A DNA stretch of 64,000 bases from positions 1 to 64,000 of the forward strand of contig JAWKRB010000025.1 of NCBI GenBank assembly GCA_041389885.1, given 5' to 3'. The position numbers and the translations under genes were made by a program. The notes beneath the pieces were generated by a model. That model did not search any database, was not told the DNA's origin, and worked only from the letters and a program-made list of their open reading frames with translations. Every line of letters starts with the position of its first letter. Positions within the stretch are counted from its first letter, which is position 1. Source of the DNA: JAWKRB01 sp041389885 (GTDB lineage Bacteria > Myxococcota_A > Polyangia > Polyangiales > Ga0077539). Shown here in pieces: positions 8,770-18,279 of this stretch.

Positions 8770-10847
8770 GAGGTCTCCTCCAGGGTGATGGCTCCGTCGC
8801 GGAGGCGAAATCGCGCGACGGCTTCGGGTGTGTGGACCGTCCACGCCTCGCCGTTCACGCCGACCTCGGGAGCAGACGCGCTCACCACCGTGACCCGCGT
8901 CCACGGGAGCGCGGCGCGCGCCGACGCGACCGCCGCCGAGGTCACCGGGACGCGCTCGCCGAAGTAGCGCGAGAGCCAGCCCCGCGGCGGGCTCTCGACC
9001 CCACGCGCGACGTCGATCTCGACGGCCGAGCCGTCGCCGTCGTAGACCCTCAGGCCCAGCGCCCCCGCGGGGGTGCGCAGCGCGAGCGCGCCGTCGACCA
9101 GCTCGGTCTCGAACTCTCCGCAGAGCCAGTGCAGCCGCGCGTCGTGACGACCTTCGCCCACGAGGGCGTCGGCGATGATCCAGAGGTCGTCTCCGACGCG
9201 CAGCACGCTGCGGCGGTGGATCACCCCACCCGGGTGCCGCGCGTAGCCCCGGTGCTCGCCGACGACCAGGGAGCACGCCCCCCGGTCGATGAAGCGCAGC
9301 AGCGCGGCCTCGGCCCAATACAGGAACTTGAAGCGCCGGTAGTGGAGCATCTGGTCGCGCCCGTCGACGGTGACGGTGTTGTGGCTGCCCGTGCGGAGGA
9401 AGTGCGCGTGCCACACCTCGGGGCCGCTGTAGAGCCAGGTGCCGCCGTCAACGAGCACGTTCTGCCCGCGCCACCAGAGGTCGACGTGCAGCAGGTCGAG
9501 CTGGCCGAAGCGCTCGCGCACGCTGCCGCAGCGAAAGCAGGCGAAGCTCGACGGGTCTTCGCCGCGCAGCACATGGTACCCCGTGGCGGCGAAGCTCACC
9601 GAGGGCCGCGCGCGCGATGTCACGGGCGCGTCGAGGGAGGCCGCGCCGAGGGACCACGCCGCCTCCTCGTCCCAGGGGCCGGGCGGGTAGAGCCGCTCGC
9701 CGTGCAGGTGCAGCGAGAGCGCCTGGAGCGTGGGCCGAAAATCGCTGAAGTCGCACTGCGACAAGGGCCTGGGCATCGAGCCGTCGTTCGGCCCGAAGTT
9801 CGGGAGGCGCCCGTCGAGGGGGTTCTGGTGCGCGTAGAGGAAGGTCAGCGAGCGCTCGAGCGCCTCGCGCCAGCTCGCGGGCTCGTCGGCGCCGAGGGCG
9901 CTGCGGTGCCACCGCGAGGCGAACAGGAGCTCTTGCACCACCGTGCGGTGGTAGTTGTGCGACTGGTTGATGTACGCGCCGTCTTCGAAGACCTGCGCGC
10001 GGCTCTCGTCAGAGAGCAGCCGCAGGCCGAGGGCGCGCCAGCTCGCCGCCGCGGGGTCGTCGGGGCAGAGCCACGCCGTCACGCAGAGCCCGAGGGCCTC
10101 GGAGATCAGGTGGTTGTTGTAGACCGCGTGCCGCGCGTACCCGATCTCGTCGAGGAGGTGGTGGCCGCAGACGCGCGCGTAGGCGGTGATCGCGCGCTCG
10201 TGCGCCTCGTCGCGGAGGCCGAGGTCGGCGAAGGCGCGGGTCGCGAAGAGCCAGGCGACCAGGCGAATCGCGCACTCCTGGCTCGAGGCCCAGTGGATCC
10301 CTCGGGGGAAGGGCGAGGCGTCGAGGAAGGCCCGCACCATGCCCGTGAAGCCCGCGAAGAGCCGGGGCGCGCGGGCCTCGTCGACGGCGGCGGCGCGGGC
10401 CAGGTGCAGGGCCTGGGGGAAGCGCGCGGGCTCCCACGCGAGCTTCACGTCGTCGCGGCCCGGCGCCGGAACGAGCGCGCGGGACCAGTGCGCGTCGGCG
10501 GGCCAGCGTGCGCCGGTGAGGGGGTTGAGGTACCAGTCGAGGGGGGCGCCGTAGTCGGCGCGCCAGCGGCCGAAGCACAGGATGCGGCCTCGCAGGGCGT
10601 CGTCGGCGGTCTCGAGGAGCCCGTCGCGCTGGGAGGCGTCGAGGCGCGGCGTGACCGCGCGCGCGACCTCGCGGGCGTCTCCGAAGGGGAGCTCGCCGAG
10701 CCAGTCTCGCGCGGGCGCGGGGTGCGAAGGGTACGCGCGGGGGCGCGCCGCGAGGCCGCTGCGCTGGCGGGTCTCGCGGCCGATGCGGTAGAGCGTGCGC
10801 CAGGGGCCAAGCTCGATGAGCTCTTGCGCCGCGTCCCTCGCGGTCAC
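8766..10847 (-). CDS. Heparinase II/III-like polysaccharide lyase
   Basis: 693 aa. Family members have an N-terminal alpha/alpha-toroid and a C-terminal beta-sandwich, and cleave uronic-acid polysaccharides by beta-elimination. Visible conserved parts are YINQSHNYHR (~295), whose His/Tyr residues fit the active site, FGPNDGSMPRPL (~355) and the beta-rich C-terminus with DLWWRGQNVLVDGG and GSHNTVTVDGRDQM. I use the GTG at 10847, which overlaps the upstream stop (GTGA) and matches family starts. Upstream residues in the same frame are low complexity. No clear signal peptide is seen. Such genes recur in EPS operons, where the enzyme may edit polymer length or modify uronates; this role is inferred. 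Confidence 0.88.
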   Translation of the reverse strand: MTARDAAQELIELGPWRTLYRIGRETRQRSGLAARPRAYPSHPAPARDWLGELPFGDAREVARAVTPRLDASQRDGLLETADDALRGRILCFGRWRADYGAPLDWYLNPLTGARWPADAHWSRALVPAPGRDDVKLAWEPARFPQALHLARAAAVDEARAPRLFAGFTGMVRAFLDASPFPRGIHWASSQECAIRLVAWLFATRAFADLGLRDEAHERAITAYARVCGHHLLDEIGYARHAVYNNHLISEALGLCVTAWLCPDDPAAASWRALGLRLLSDESRAQVFEDGAYINQSHNYHRTVVQELLFASRWHRSALGADEPASWREALERSLTFLYAHQNPLDGRLPNFGPNDGSMPRPLSQCDFSDFRPTLQALSLHLHGERLYPPGPWDEEAAWSLGAASLDAPVTSRARPSVSFAATGYHVLRGEDPSSFACFRCGSVRERFGQLDLLHVDLWWRGQNVLVDGGTWLYSGPEVWHAHFLRTGSHNTVTVDGRDQMLHYRRFKFLYWAEAALLRFIDRGACSLVVGEHRGYARHPGGVIHRRSVLRVGDDLWIIADALVGEGRHDARLHWLCGEFETELVDGALALRTPAGALGLRVYDGDGSAVEIDVARGVESPPRGWLSRYFGERVPVTSAAVASARAALPWTRVTVVSASAPEVGVNGEAWTVHTPEAVARFRLRDGAITLEETS

Positions 10848-12823
10848 GCGGGGACCTCTTCGGAGGAGGTGGCGTCGAAGGCGCGGTCGCCGTCGCGGTC
10901 GAGCACGAGGCGCGCCCAGGTCTCGACGCAGAGGGCCTTCCACACGGCGTCGAACCAGAGCGGGTGGTCAGGCTCGTCGAGGAGCCGCCCGAGGGCGGCG
11001 GTGTTCCAGAGCCCGCGGGATCGCGCCCTGCCGCCGGTGAGGGTGTCGCGCACCCAGCCCGCGTGGGGTCCGCGCATCCACCGCTCGGCCGGGGTGTCGA
11101 AGCCCACCTTGCGGCGGTTGAGCACGCGCTCGGGGATCACGTCGGCGACGGCTCTACGAAGGATCCACTTCGAGGCGCCGTCGCGGAATTTCATCGAGAA
11201 GCCCGAGCGAAACGCGAAGCGCACGAGGCGCGGGTCGGCCATGGGCACCCGAGACTCGAGGGAGTGCGCCATGCTCATCCGGTCGTCCTGCTGAAAGAGG
11301 CCGGTGAGGTAGGTCTGCGCGTCCCAGTGCATGACCTTGTCTGCGGGGTCGACGGCGGCGCTCTTCGCGAGGGTCTCGCGAAACACCGCGCGGCAGCGCG
11401 CGCGGCTCACCAGCTCGGGCGCCGCGAGCAGCCCGGTCCACATCGACTCGGGGACCTTCGCGAAGTGATGAAAGTACCTCTCCTGCCAGTCGCCCAGCCC
11501 CGAGAGGTTCTGCCGGACGTTGTGCGCGAGGCGCCAGAGGGTCTTGCGCTCGGCGAACTGCTTCCAGACGTTCCCGCCGACGGCGGCGGGGGCCTCGTCG
11601 CGCGGGGCGGCGGCGCGTCCCCTCCGCGCGAGGGCCCTGCGCAGGGGGGCGCGCGCCCACTGCGAGGCCACGTCCAGGGGATGGGTGAGCGCGTAGCGGG
11701 CGTACCCGCCGAAGACCTCGTCGGCGGCCTGGCCTCCGACGCAGACCTTCACCTTCTGGGACGCGAGGCGCGCGACGGCGTCCATCGGGATCATCGCCGC
11801 GCCGATCACGGGCTGATCCTGGGACCACAGGAGCCGCGGGAGGTCTTCGGGGAGGCTCTCGCCGGTGAGGGTGATGAGGTCGAGGTCGAGCCCGAGGGCC
11901 TTCGCGGCGGACTCCTGGTAGGGCCGCTCGTCGATCACCCCCTGGCCGGTGAAGTGAACGCCGAAGCACTGCGGCCGCAGCCCCGCGCGCATCGCGTAGG
12001 CCGCGATCGCGGTGGAGTCGATGCCGCCGGAGAAGAACGAGCCCACGGGCACGTCGCTCATGAGCTGCTCGCGCACGACCGACTCGAGCTGCTCCGAGAG
12101 CGCCGCGACGTTCTCGTCGGGGGAGCCTCCCCTGGGCGTGAAGTCGGTGATGGCCCAGTACGCCCGGCGCGAGGTGCCCCCCGCGTTGTAGCGCGCGAGC
12201 TCGCCCGCGCGGAGCACCTTCACGTCGCGCAGAAAGGTCCTCTCGAAGAGCGGGGTGTGAAAGTGCAGGTACTGGTTGAGCGCCTCGCCGTCGAGCTCGC
12301 GCGGCACGTCGGCGCAGGTGAGCAGCGCCTTGACCTCGCTCGCGAAGACCACGCGGCGCCCGTCGTCGTGCACGTAGAGCTGCTTCACCCCGAGCGGGTC
12401 GCGCACGAGGGTGAGCGTGCGCGTGGCGCGCTCCCACCACGCGAAGGCGAAGATGCCCGCGAGCTGATCGAGGCACGACGCGCCCCTCTCTGACAGCAGC
12501 CGCAGGAGGGTCTCGGTGTCGCTGGTGCCGCGAAACTCATGGCCCCGCGCCTTGAGGCCCTCGCGGAACGATCCGTGGTTGTAGAGCTCGCCGTTGTACG
12601 ACAGCGCGTGCGCGCCGTCGCCGAGGAGCATGGGCTGCGCGCCGCTGGGCGAGAGGTCGACGATGGACAGCCGCCGGTGCCCGAGGCCCAGGTTGCCGTC
12701 GTAGAAGAAGCCCTCCGAGTCAGGGCCGCGGTGCGCGAGCGCGCGGGTCATGCGCGTGAGCGCGCGGCGATCGACCCGCGCCGCGGGGTCTGCGTAGTGA
12801 AAGATCCCGGCGATGCCGCACAT
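10844..12823 (-). CDS. asnB: Asparagine synthase (glutamine-hydrolysing) family amidotransferase, copy 1
   Basis: 659 aa. Starts MCGIAGIFHY, with catalytic Cys2 of the class II glutaminase domain; RGPDSEGF, YNGELYN and GTSDTETLL complete that domain. The synthetase domain has the PP-loop SGGIDSTAIAAY (~262) and a C-terminal ESRVPMADPRLV block. The start is fixed by the need for N-terminal Cys, 14 nt after the stop of the oxidoreductase gene. Although the frame stays open upstream, the upstream part belongs to that other gene. In polysaccharide clusters these proteins probably amidate sugar carboxyls (as proposed for WbpS) rather than make asparagine; this is inference from context. Confidence 0.92.
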   Translation of the reverse strand: MCGIAGIFHYADPAARVDRRALTRMTRALAHRGPDSEGFFYDGNLGLGHRRLSIVDLSPSGAQPMLLGDGAHALSYNGELYNHGSFREGLKARGHEFRGTSDTETLLRLLSERGASCLDQLAGIFAFAWWERATRTLTLVRDPLGVKQLYVHDDGRRVVFASEVKALLTCADVPRELDGEALNQYLHFHTPLFERTFLRDVKVLRAGELARYNAGGTSRRAYWAITDFTPRGGSPDENVAALSEQLESVVREQLMSDVPVGSFFSGGIDSTAIAAYAMRAGLRPQCFGVHFTGQGVIDERPYQESAAKALGLDLDLITLTGESLPEDLPRLLWSQDQPVIGAAMIPMDAVARLASQKVKVCVGGQAADEVFGGYARYALTHPLDVASQWARAPLRRALARRGRAAAPRDEAPAAVGGNVWKQFAERKTLWRLAHNVRQNLSGLGDWQERYFHHFAKVPESMWTGLLAAPELVSRARCRAVFRETLAKSAAVDPADKVMHWDAQTYLTGLFQQDDRMSMAHSLESRVPMADPRLVRFAFRSGFSMKFRDGASKWILRRAVADVIPERVLNRRKVGFDTPAERWMRGPHAGWVRDTLTGGRARSRGLWNTAALGRLLDEPDHPLWFDAVWKALCVETWARLVLDRDGDRAFDATSSEEVPA

Positions 12824-12837
12824 GCGTGGGGCTCGAC

Positions 12838-15023
12838 CTACTCGGCGTCGCCGACGGCGGCGTCGCTCGGGAGGTCGTCGTCGAGGTCGAGGGGCGCGCC
12901 TCGGTGCAGCGAGCGCACGGCGAGGATCGACGCGAGCGCCGTGCCCCGAGCTCGGCCCAGGGATCGGCCAGGCGCCTCCGCCGCGGCACGCGTCGATGAA
13001 GGCGCCGAAGCCCGCGGCGTTGCCACGGTCCTTGCCGGTGCGCTTCTCGGTGAGGCGCTCGGAGCGCCACATCGACACCGTGTCCCACTCGTCGATGAAC
13101 GCGGTGCGACCGCCGCCGAAGACCTCGACGCGCTCGGTGGGCGCGGCGCGGTCGCCGCCGGCCTGGTACGACACGTTCGAGATCGATCCGTTCTCGTGGC
13201 GCAGGGTGATGAACACCTGGTCGTCGGTGGTCTCGAGGCCCTTCGCCATGCCGATGCTCTCGGCGTAGACCCGCACCGGGGCCGAGCCCGTGAGCGCGAC
13301 GCAGGTGTCGATGGCGTGGCACGCCTCGCCGACGATGCGTCCGCCGCCGATGTCCTCGTCCTGCGGCCACGCGCCGCCGGGGATGTACCCCGACGCGAAG
13401 CGAAAGCTCACCGTGCGCGGGGTCACCCCGCGGAAGAAATCGCGCACCATCGCCGTGGCGGGCGCGAAGCGGCGGTTGAGCCCGACCATGAGCAGCGGGC
13501 ACCGATCGCCGAGCTCTCGCACGGTCTCCTCGATGCGCGCGAGCTCCGCCAGCGTGAGGCACAGCGGCTTCTCGACGAAGACGTTCTTGCCCGCGCGCAG
13601 GCAGCGCACGACGATGTCGGCGTGCAGGTCGTGGCGCGTCGCGACGAAGACCGAGTGGGTGTCGGGGTCGCGGAGCAGCTCGTCGACCTCGGTGGTCGCG
13701 AAGGCGAAGTCCATGCGACGCCCCGAGTGCTCGGCGTTCATCCCGCGGGCGGTGGCGAGGCCGCGCCACGAGATCCCGCTCACCTTGGCGAGGGCCGGCA
13801 TCATGATCAGCCGCGCGTAATTGCCCGCGCCGACGAGGCTGACCCCGAGCTCGCCCGATCGTGACCGGCGGGGCACCTTGAGGTCGAGCCGGCGGGCGCG
13901 CGCGGCGGGCGCGGCGGGGTACTCGATGATGGCGCCGAGCACCGGCGCGCCCTGGGTGATGAGGTCGTACACCTCGGCGGCGCGGTCGATGCTGAAGCGG
14001 TGCGACGTGAGCTTCTCGACGGGCAGGCGCCCCATGGCGATCATGTCGAGCACGGCCTCCATGTTGCGCTGCGCGGTCCAGCGCACCTGGCCGAAGGGGT
14101 AGTCGACGCCCTTGTCTTCGTACTGCGGGTCCATGCGCCCCGGGCCGAGCGACGACGAGACGGTGAACTCGAGCTCCTTGAGGAAGAAGGGCGCGCGGGG
14201 GAGGTTCAGCCCGACGACGCCCACGAGCACCACGCGCCCCTTCACCCGCGCGACGTCGGCGGCGAATTCGATGGGCTCGTTCGAGGGCGTGGCCGCGGTG
14301 ATCACCACGGCGTCGACGCCGTGCGGACCGGCGAAGTTTCTCACCGCGTCGCGGGGCGAGCCGACGCCGACCTCGTCGGCGCCGAACTGCTTCGCGAGCT
14401 CGAGCTTGGCGGGGTCGACGTCGGTGCCGAACACCCTGCAGCCCTGGGCCTTGAGCAGCGCGACGGCGATCTGCCCGATGAGCCCGAGGCCGATGACCAG
14501 CACCCGCTCGCCCAGGGTGGCGCGGGCGAGGCGCACGCCCTCGAGGGCGATCGACGCGACGGAGGTGTACGCCGCCTGCTCGAAGCTCACCCCGTCGGGG
14601 ATGCGCGCGCAGAGGTTTCTCCCGACGCTCACGATGCCCGCGTGGGGGCCGGCGGTGGCGACGCGGTCGCCGGGCTTGAACTCCTGCACGCCGCGCATTT
14701 CGCACTCTCCGAGCACGACGCTTCTACCGAGGAGTACCTCTAGGCATCGGCTCATCGAGCTTGGCCTGCACCTGCTGCGCGGTCATCAGCAGGCCCTCCT
14801 GCTTGATCTTCTGGAGCACCCGCCGCACGTGGTCGGGCCGCTCGCGGGCCTTGCCGATGAGGGACTTTCTGGCGAGCTCGACGACGTAGCGCTCGGTGCC
14901 AGCCGACACCAGGGACGCCGCCGACGCGACCACGACCTGCCCCGCACCCGCCACCGGGTCGGGGATCTCCCTCACCGTCGTTCGCCCTGAGCGAACCTCC
15001 TGGACCACCTGCTGCATCGCCAT
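12838..15023 (-). pseudogene. Bi-domain oxidoreductase (zinc-dehydrogenase + Gfo/Idh/MocA), frameshifted
   Basis: About 725 codons expected. The N-terminus begins at 15023 (MAMQQVVQEVRSG), reads family-like to KLDEPMP and hits a stop at 14724. The protein then continues in another frame (GVQEFKPGDRVATAGPHAG) through a medium-chain dehydrogenase domain with VLVIGLGLIGQIAVALL. A Gfo/Idh/MocA domain with VSLVGAGNYARL and the NVFVEKPLCLT (EKP) motif follows. Near 12930-12965 the frame slips again, and the true C-terminus (RGAPLDLDDDLPSDAA) ends at 12838. The breaks are small indels without other decay, so sequence error is likelier than pseudogenisation. Such fusions are typical of EPS operons and probably oxidise or reduce a sugar nucleotide; substrate unknown. 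Confidence 0.75.
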
Positions 15024-15107
15024 CTCCCGGTCGTACGCGCCGCGCGCGCGCCGTTGCTAATCCACATGCCGCGTCGCTTCAAGCGCCGACGATCGCCGCC
15101 GGGGATC

Positions 15108-15129
15108 CGATGCGCGGCGGCGCGCATCG
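15108..15129 (-). terminator. Hairpin directly after the upstream asparagine-synthase gene
   Basis: Perfect 8-bp inverted repeat CGATGCGC / GCGCATCG with a 6-nt loop, two bases past the stop codon (15134-15132) of the leftward amidotransferase. There is no T-tract, so it may be an attenuator or mRNA-stabilising stem inside the operon rather than a strong terminator. Confidence 0.4.
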
Positions 15130-15131
15130 AT

Positions 15132-16982
15132 TCAGCGCCGAAGCCTCGAGCTCCCCATTCGCTCTCGCCTCGCCCACCTCGATAGCACAGTGAGCGCCCA
15201 GTGGCGCGTGTAGTTCTTGCCCGCCGCGAAGCGCGCTCGCACGTCGCCCACGGCGCCGGGGTCGAGGCCGATCTCGGGCCCCTCGGCGACGCCGAGGTCG
15301 AGGCCCTCGCGGAGCCAACGCTCGTACGGCAGCGCGAAGCCCATCTTCGGTCGGTCCCAGACGGCGCGGGGCAGCGCGTCGCCCACGGCGTCGAGGAGCA
15401 GGGGCTTGTTGCGGTCGCTGGCCAGCTTGAACGCGGGCGGCAGCGAGACGACCTCGCGGATCAGCTCGGCGTCGAGGTAGGGCGCGCGCACCTCGAGGGA
15501 GTGCGCCATGCTCATCTGGTCGCCGTCGCGGAGGAGGGTGTTTCGCAGGTAGTGCCCGAGCTCGAGGCGGGACAGCCGGTCGAGGGGTTCGACCCCGCCC
15601 ACGTCTTCGACGAAGCGCGCGGGGGAGGGGCGCCGCGCCGCCCGGAGCCGGTCGATGGCCGGGTGGGCGAACATCGAGTGCTGCGCGAGGTAGGCGCCCG
15701 CCACCGGGTCGTGCGCGAAGAGCGCCTGCGCGGCCTTCTCGTACGACGAGTCAGGGGGCGTCGGGAGCAGGTGCCGCGCGCTCGCCAGCAGGGATTTCGC
15801 CGGCGACGGCATCGCCGAGCTGAGCCGGAGCAGGGTGGAGAAGAGCCTCCGCTGGGGGTAGCCCAGGAAGAGCTCGTCGGCGCCCTGACCCGAGACCGCG
15901 ACCTTGATCCCCGCGCGGCGGATCGCGTCGCACACCAGGTAGGTGTTCACGCCGTCGACGGAGGGTTGGTCCTGCGCGTCGACGGCGTCGCGCACCAGGC
16001 GCCGTGCGTCTTCGAGGCCGACCTCGACGCTCTCGTGCCGCGTCGAGAACGTGCGCGCCACGAGGTCGGACCAGGGCTTCTCCGAGTACCTGGCGTCGGC
16101 GTCGCCGAAGGTCACCGAGAAGGTGTGGAGGTCATGGAAGCCCTCGCCGTGCAGGAGCGTGACGTTCGCGGACGAGTCGATGCCCCCGCTGAGCAGCACC
16201 GCGACGGGCACGTCGGACACCATCGCGCCCCGCAGCGACTCGACGAGCCGCTCGCGCGTCGCGCGCACCGCCCGGGCGCGGTCGGGCGCGGGCTGGGGCT
16301 CGATGCCGCGGAGCGACCAGTATCGCCGCCGCGACGCGTCGCCCCCGCGTAGGGTCATGATCTCGCCGGGCAGCAGCGCCCGCACTCCGTCGACCAGGGT
16401 GAAGGGGTCGGCGGCGCCGCCGAAGGTAAGAAACGCGTCGAGACCCTCGTCGTCGAGCTCGCGCGGGACCGCCTCGCTCGCGAGCAGCGCGCGCACCTCC
16501 GAGGCGAAGACCGTACGCTCGCGGCCCCGATGGACATACAGGGGCTTCTCTCCGAGGCGGTCGCGGGCCAGGGTGAGCGTGTCGCGGGCCTCGTCGTAGA
16601 GCGCGAAGGCGAACATGCCGCGCAGGCGGTCGACGCAGCCCTCGCCCCAGCGCAGAAACCCCTCGAGGATCACCTCGGTGTCGGAGCCCGAGCGAAACCG
16701 GTGACCCTGGGACTCTAGCTCGGCGCGCAGCGCCTTGAAGTTGTAGATCTCGCCGTTGAAGACGATGTGCCGCCGCCCGTCGAGGGAGCGCATGGGCTGG
16801 TGCCCCGCCGGCGACAGGTCTTGGATCGAGAGACGTCGGTGCCCGAGCCACAGGGGGCGCCCCGACGCGGTCGCGAGGGTCAGCTCACCCTCGTCGTCGG
16901 GGCCGCGGTGGGCGATCGCGCGCAGCATCGCGCGGGTCTGAACGCCCCTGAGGTCTCCGAAGACGCCGGCGATGCCACACAT
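15132..16982 (-). CDS. asnB: Asparagine synthase (glutamine-hydrolysing) family amidotransferase, copy 2
   Basis: 616 aa. Starts MCGIAGVFGD with catalytic Cys2; RGPDDEGE, FNGEIYNFK and SGSDTEVILEGF mark the glutaminase domain. The PP-loop ATP site is LLSGGIDSSANVTL (~265), with MAHSLEVRAPYLD near the C-terminus. The start at 16982 is fixed by the Cys2 requirement; it lies 5 nt after the glycosyltransferase stop. It is clearly related to, but diverged from, copy 1 downstream in the same operon, so the two probably act on different acceptors. An amidated uronic acid in the polymer is a plausible product; ordinary asparagine synthesis by one copy cannot be excluded. Confidence 0.92.
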   Translation of the reverse strand: MCGIAGVFGDLRGVQTRAMLRAIAHRGPDDEGELTLATASGRPLWLGHRRLSIQDLSPAGHQPMRSLDGRRHIVFNGEIYNFKALRAELESQGHRFRSGSDTEVILEGFLRWGEGCVDRLRGMFAFALYDEARDTLTLARDRLGEKPLYVHRGRERTVFASEVRALLASEAVPRELDDEGLDAFLTFGGAADPFTLVDGVRALLPGEIMTLRGGDASRRRYWSLRGIEPQPAPDRARAVRATRERLVESLRGAMVSDVPVAVLLSGGIDSSANVTLLHGEGFHDLHTFSVTFGDADARYSEKPWSDLVARTFSTRHESVEVGLEDARRLVRDAVDAQDQPSVDGVNTYLVCDAIRRAGIKVAVSGQGADELFLGYPQRRLFSTLLRLSSAMPSPAKSLLASARHLLPTPPDSSYEKAAQALFAHDPVAGAYLAQHSMFAHPAIDRLRAARRPSPARFVEDVGGVEPLDRLSRLELGHYLRNTLLRDGDQMSMAHSLEVRAPYLDAELIREVVSLPPAFKLASDRNKPLLLDAVGDALPRAVWDRPKMGFALPYERWLREGLDLGVAEGPEIGLDPGAVGDVRARFAAGKNYTRHWALTVLSRWARRERMGSSRLRR

Positions 16983-16987
16983 CGGGT

Positions 16988-18142
16988 CTACGCCTCCGCG
17001 GCGGGTCGCCGGGCGAGCTCGGCGAGGAAGGCGAAGGTCTCGTCGGCGCACCGACGCCAGGAGAAGCTCGAGGCGCGCTCGCTCGCGAGGGCGGCGCAGC
17101 GCGCGCGCAGCTCGTGGTCCGAGGCGAGCGCGCGGAGGGCGCGGGCGGTGTCGTCGGCGTCTTCGGGGTCGAAGTAGACCCCAGCGTCGTCGAGCACCTC
17201 GGGCATGGGCCCCCGGTCGGAGCAGGCGATGGGCAGCCCCGCGGCCATCGCCTCGAGCAGGATGTTCGGCATGTTCTCGCAGCTCGAGGCGAACACGAAG
17301 AGCTCGGAGCGGAGGTAGAACTCGTGCACCTCCTGAAAGCGCACCGCGCCCCGCAGCCTCAGGAACTCGCCGTCGGGGTCGAGGCGCCGCACCGCCGCGC
17401 GCAGCCGCTCGGCGGAGACCGAGTCTTCGAGGCCGCCGACGAAATCAATGCTCAGCGGCAGGCCCTCGCGGCGGAGCCTGGCCACGGCCTCGGCGACGAC
17501 CCACTGGTGCTTGTAGGGCGCGACGACCGAGACGTACGTCAGCCGGAGCGGGTCGTCGGCGCCGCACGCGGAGAGCGCGCGCTGGGGCCGGGGGTCGGCG
17601 CGAAACCGCGCGTCGACGCCGTGCGGGATGATCGAGGTGCGGCGCGGCGCGCGCGCCCCGAGCGCGGGGCGAATCGACTGGAACGCGAACTCGGTGAGAA
17701 AGATCACGCCGTCGGCCCGCGACAGCGAGCGGGCCTGGAGCTGCCGGAGCGCGAGGAGGCGCGCGCCGGTCCAAGACGCGCCGTAGCGGCGTCGCTCGAT
17801 GCGGTCGAAGGGGAGCATGTTGCGAGACATCACCACCCGCGGGCGAAAGGGCACCTGCGCGTTGCCCCCGGGCACGAGCAGCACGTCGCAGCTCCGCGGC
17901 GCCTTGCGCCGGAGCACCGCCTGCTGCCAGAGCACCCGCGAGGGCAGCGGCCCGTCCAGGAGCGGCTCGTGCCCCACCTCGAGCCAGGGCCGCGCGGGGA
18001 GCTGCGCGGCCGTCTCCGCGCCGCACCAGACGATCACCTTGCGAAACCCGAAGCGCCCCGGCGACGCCGCGCCCAGGATCTCCCGCAGGTGGGTGACGCC
18101 CCCACCCGCCCGCAAATTCGACGCATCGATGCCAACGATCAT
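16988..18142 (-). CDS. GT4-type glycosyltransferase, tandem copy B
   Basis: 384 aa. GT-B fold retaining glycosyltransferase adding a sugar to the lipid-linked repeat unit at the cytoplasmic face. The N-terminus MIVGIDASNLRAGGGVTHL has the glycine-rich loop. The nucleotide-sugar half has TYVSVVAPYKHQWVVAEA and the E-x7-E motif in CENMPNILLEAMAAGLP (~290). The start at 18142 aligns with that of its neighbour at 19428; upstream in-frame sequence is low complexity. It shares an 81-nt identical run with the neighbouring copy. About 137 nt separate the two genes with nothing recognisable between them. Donor sugar unknown. Confidence 0.92.
   Translation of the reverse strand: MIVGIDASNLRAGGGVTHLREILGAASPGRFGFRKVIVWCGAETAAQLPARPWLEVGHEPLLDGPLPSRVLWQQAVLRRKAPRSCDVLLVPGGNAQVPFRPRVVMSRNMLPFDRIERRRYGASWTGARLLALRQLQARSLSRADGVIFLTEFAFQSIRPALGARAPRRTSIIPHGVDARFRADPRPQRALSACGADDPLRLTYVSVVAPYKHQWVVAEAVARLRREGLPLSIDFVGGLEDSVSAERLRAAVRRLDPDGEFLRLRGAVRFQEVHEFYLRSELFVFASSCENMPNILLEAMAAGLPIACSDRGPMPEVLDDAGVYFDPEDADDTARALRALASDHELRARCAALASERASSFSWRRCADETFAFLAELARRPAAEA
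17191..17271 (-). repeat. 81-nt identical segment shared with 18480-18560
   Basis: Within the GT4 donor-binding domain of copy B (the E-x7-E region). It matches 18480-18560 of copy A base for base. Third positions are also identical, so this exceeds protein conservation and indicates recent duplication or gene conversion. Confidence 0.85.
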
Positions 18143-18279
18143 GCCGAGCCCCAGAGCATTGCGGTCTGGGACCCTAGCACAGTGGTCGGCGGCCTCGCGA
18201 CCGTTCGCGCGGGCCGCGCGGACCTTCGAGGGGAGCGGTGGGGCATCGACGCTGTTCGTGTCGCGGCGCGCGCTGGCAT

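Noticed and set aside
10844..14755. A single 1303-codon leftward frame that appears to fuse a dehydrogenase, a Gfo/Idh domain and asparagine synthase
   Set aside because: The joint is low-complexity Arg/Pro created by a frame slip near 12950. The oxidoreductase's own C-terminus ends at 12838 in another frame, and the synthase needs Cys2 exposed at its own start.
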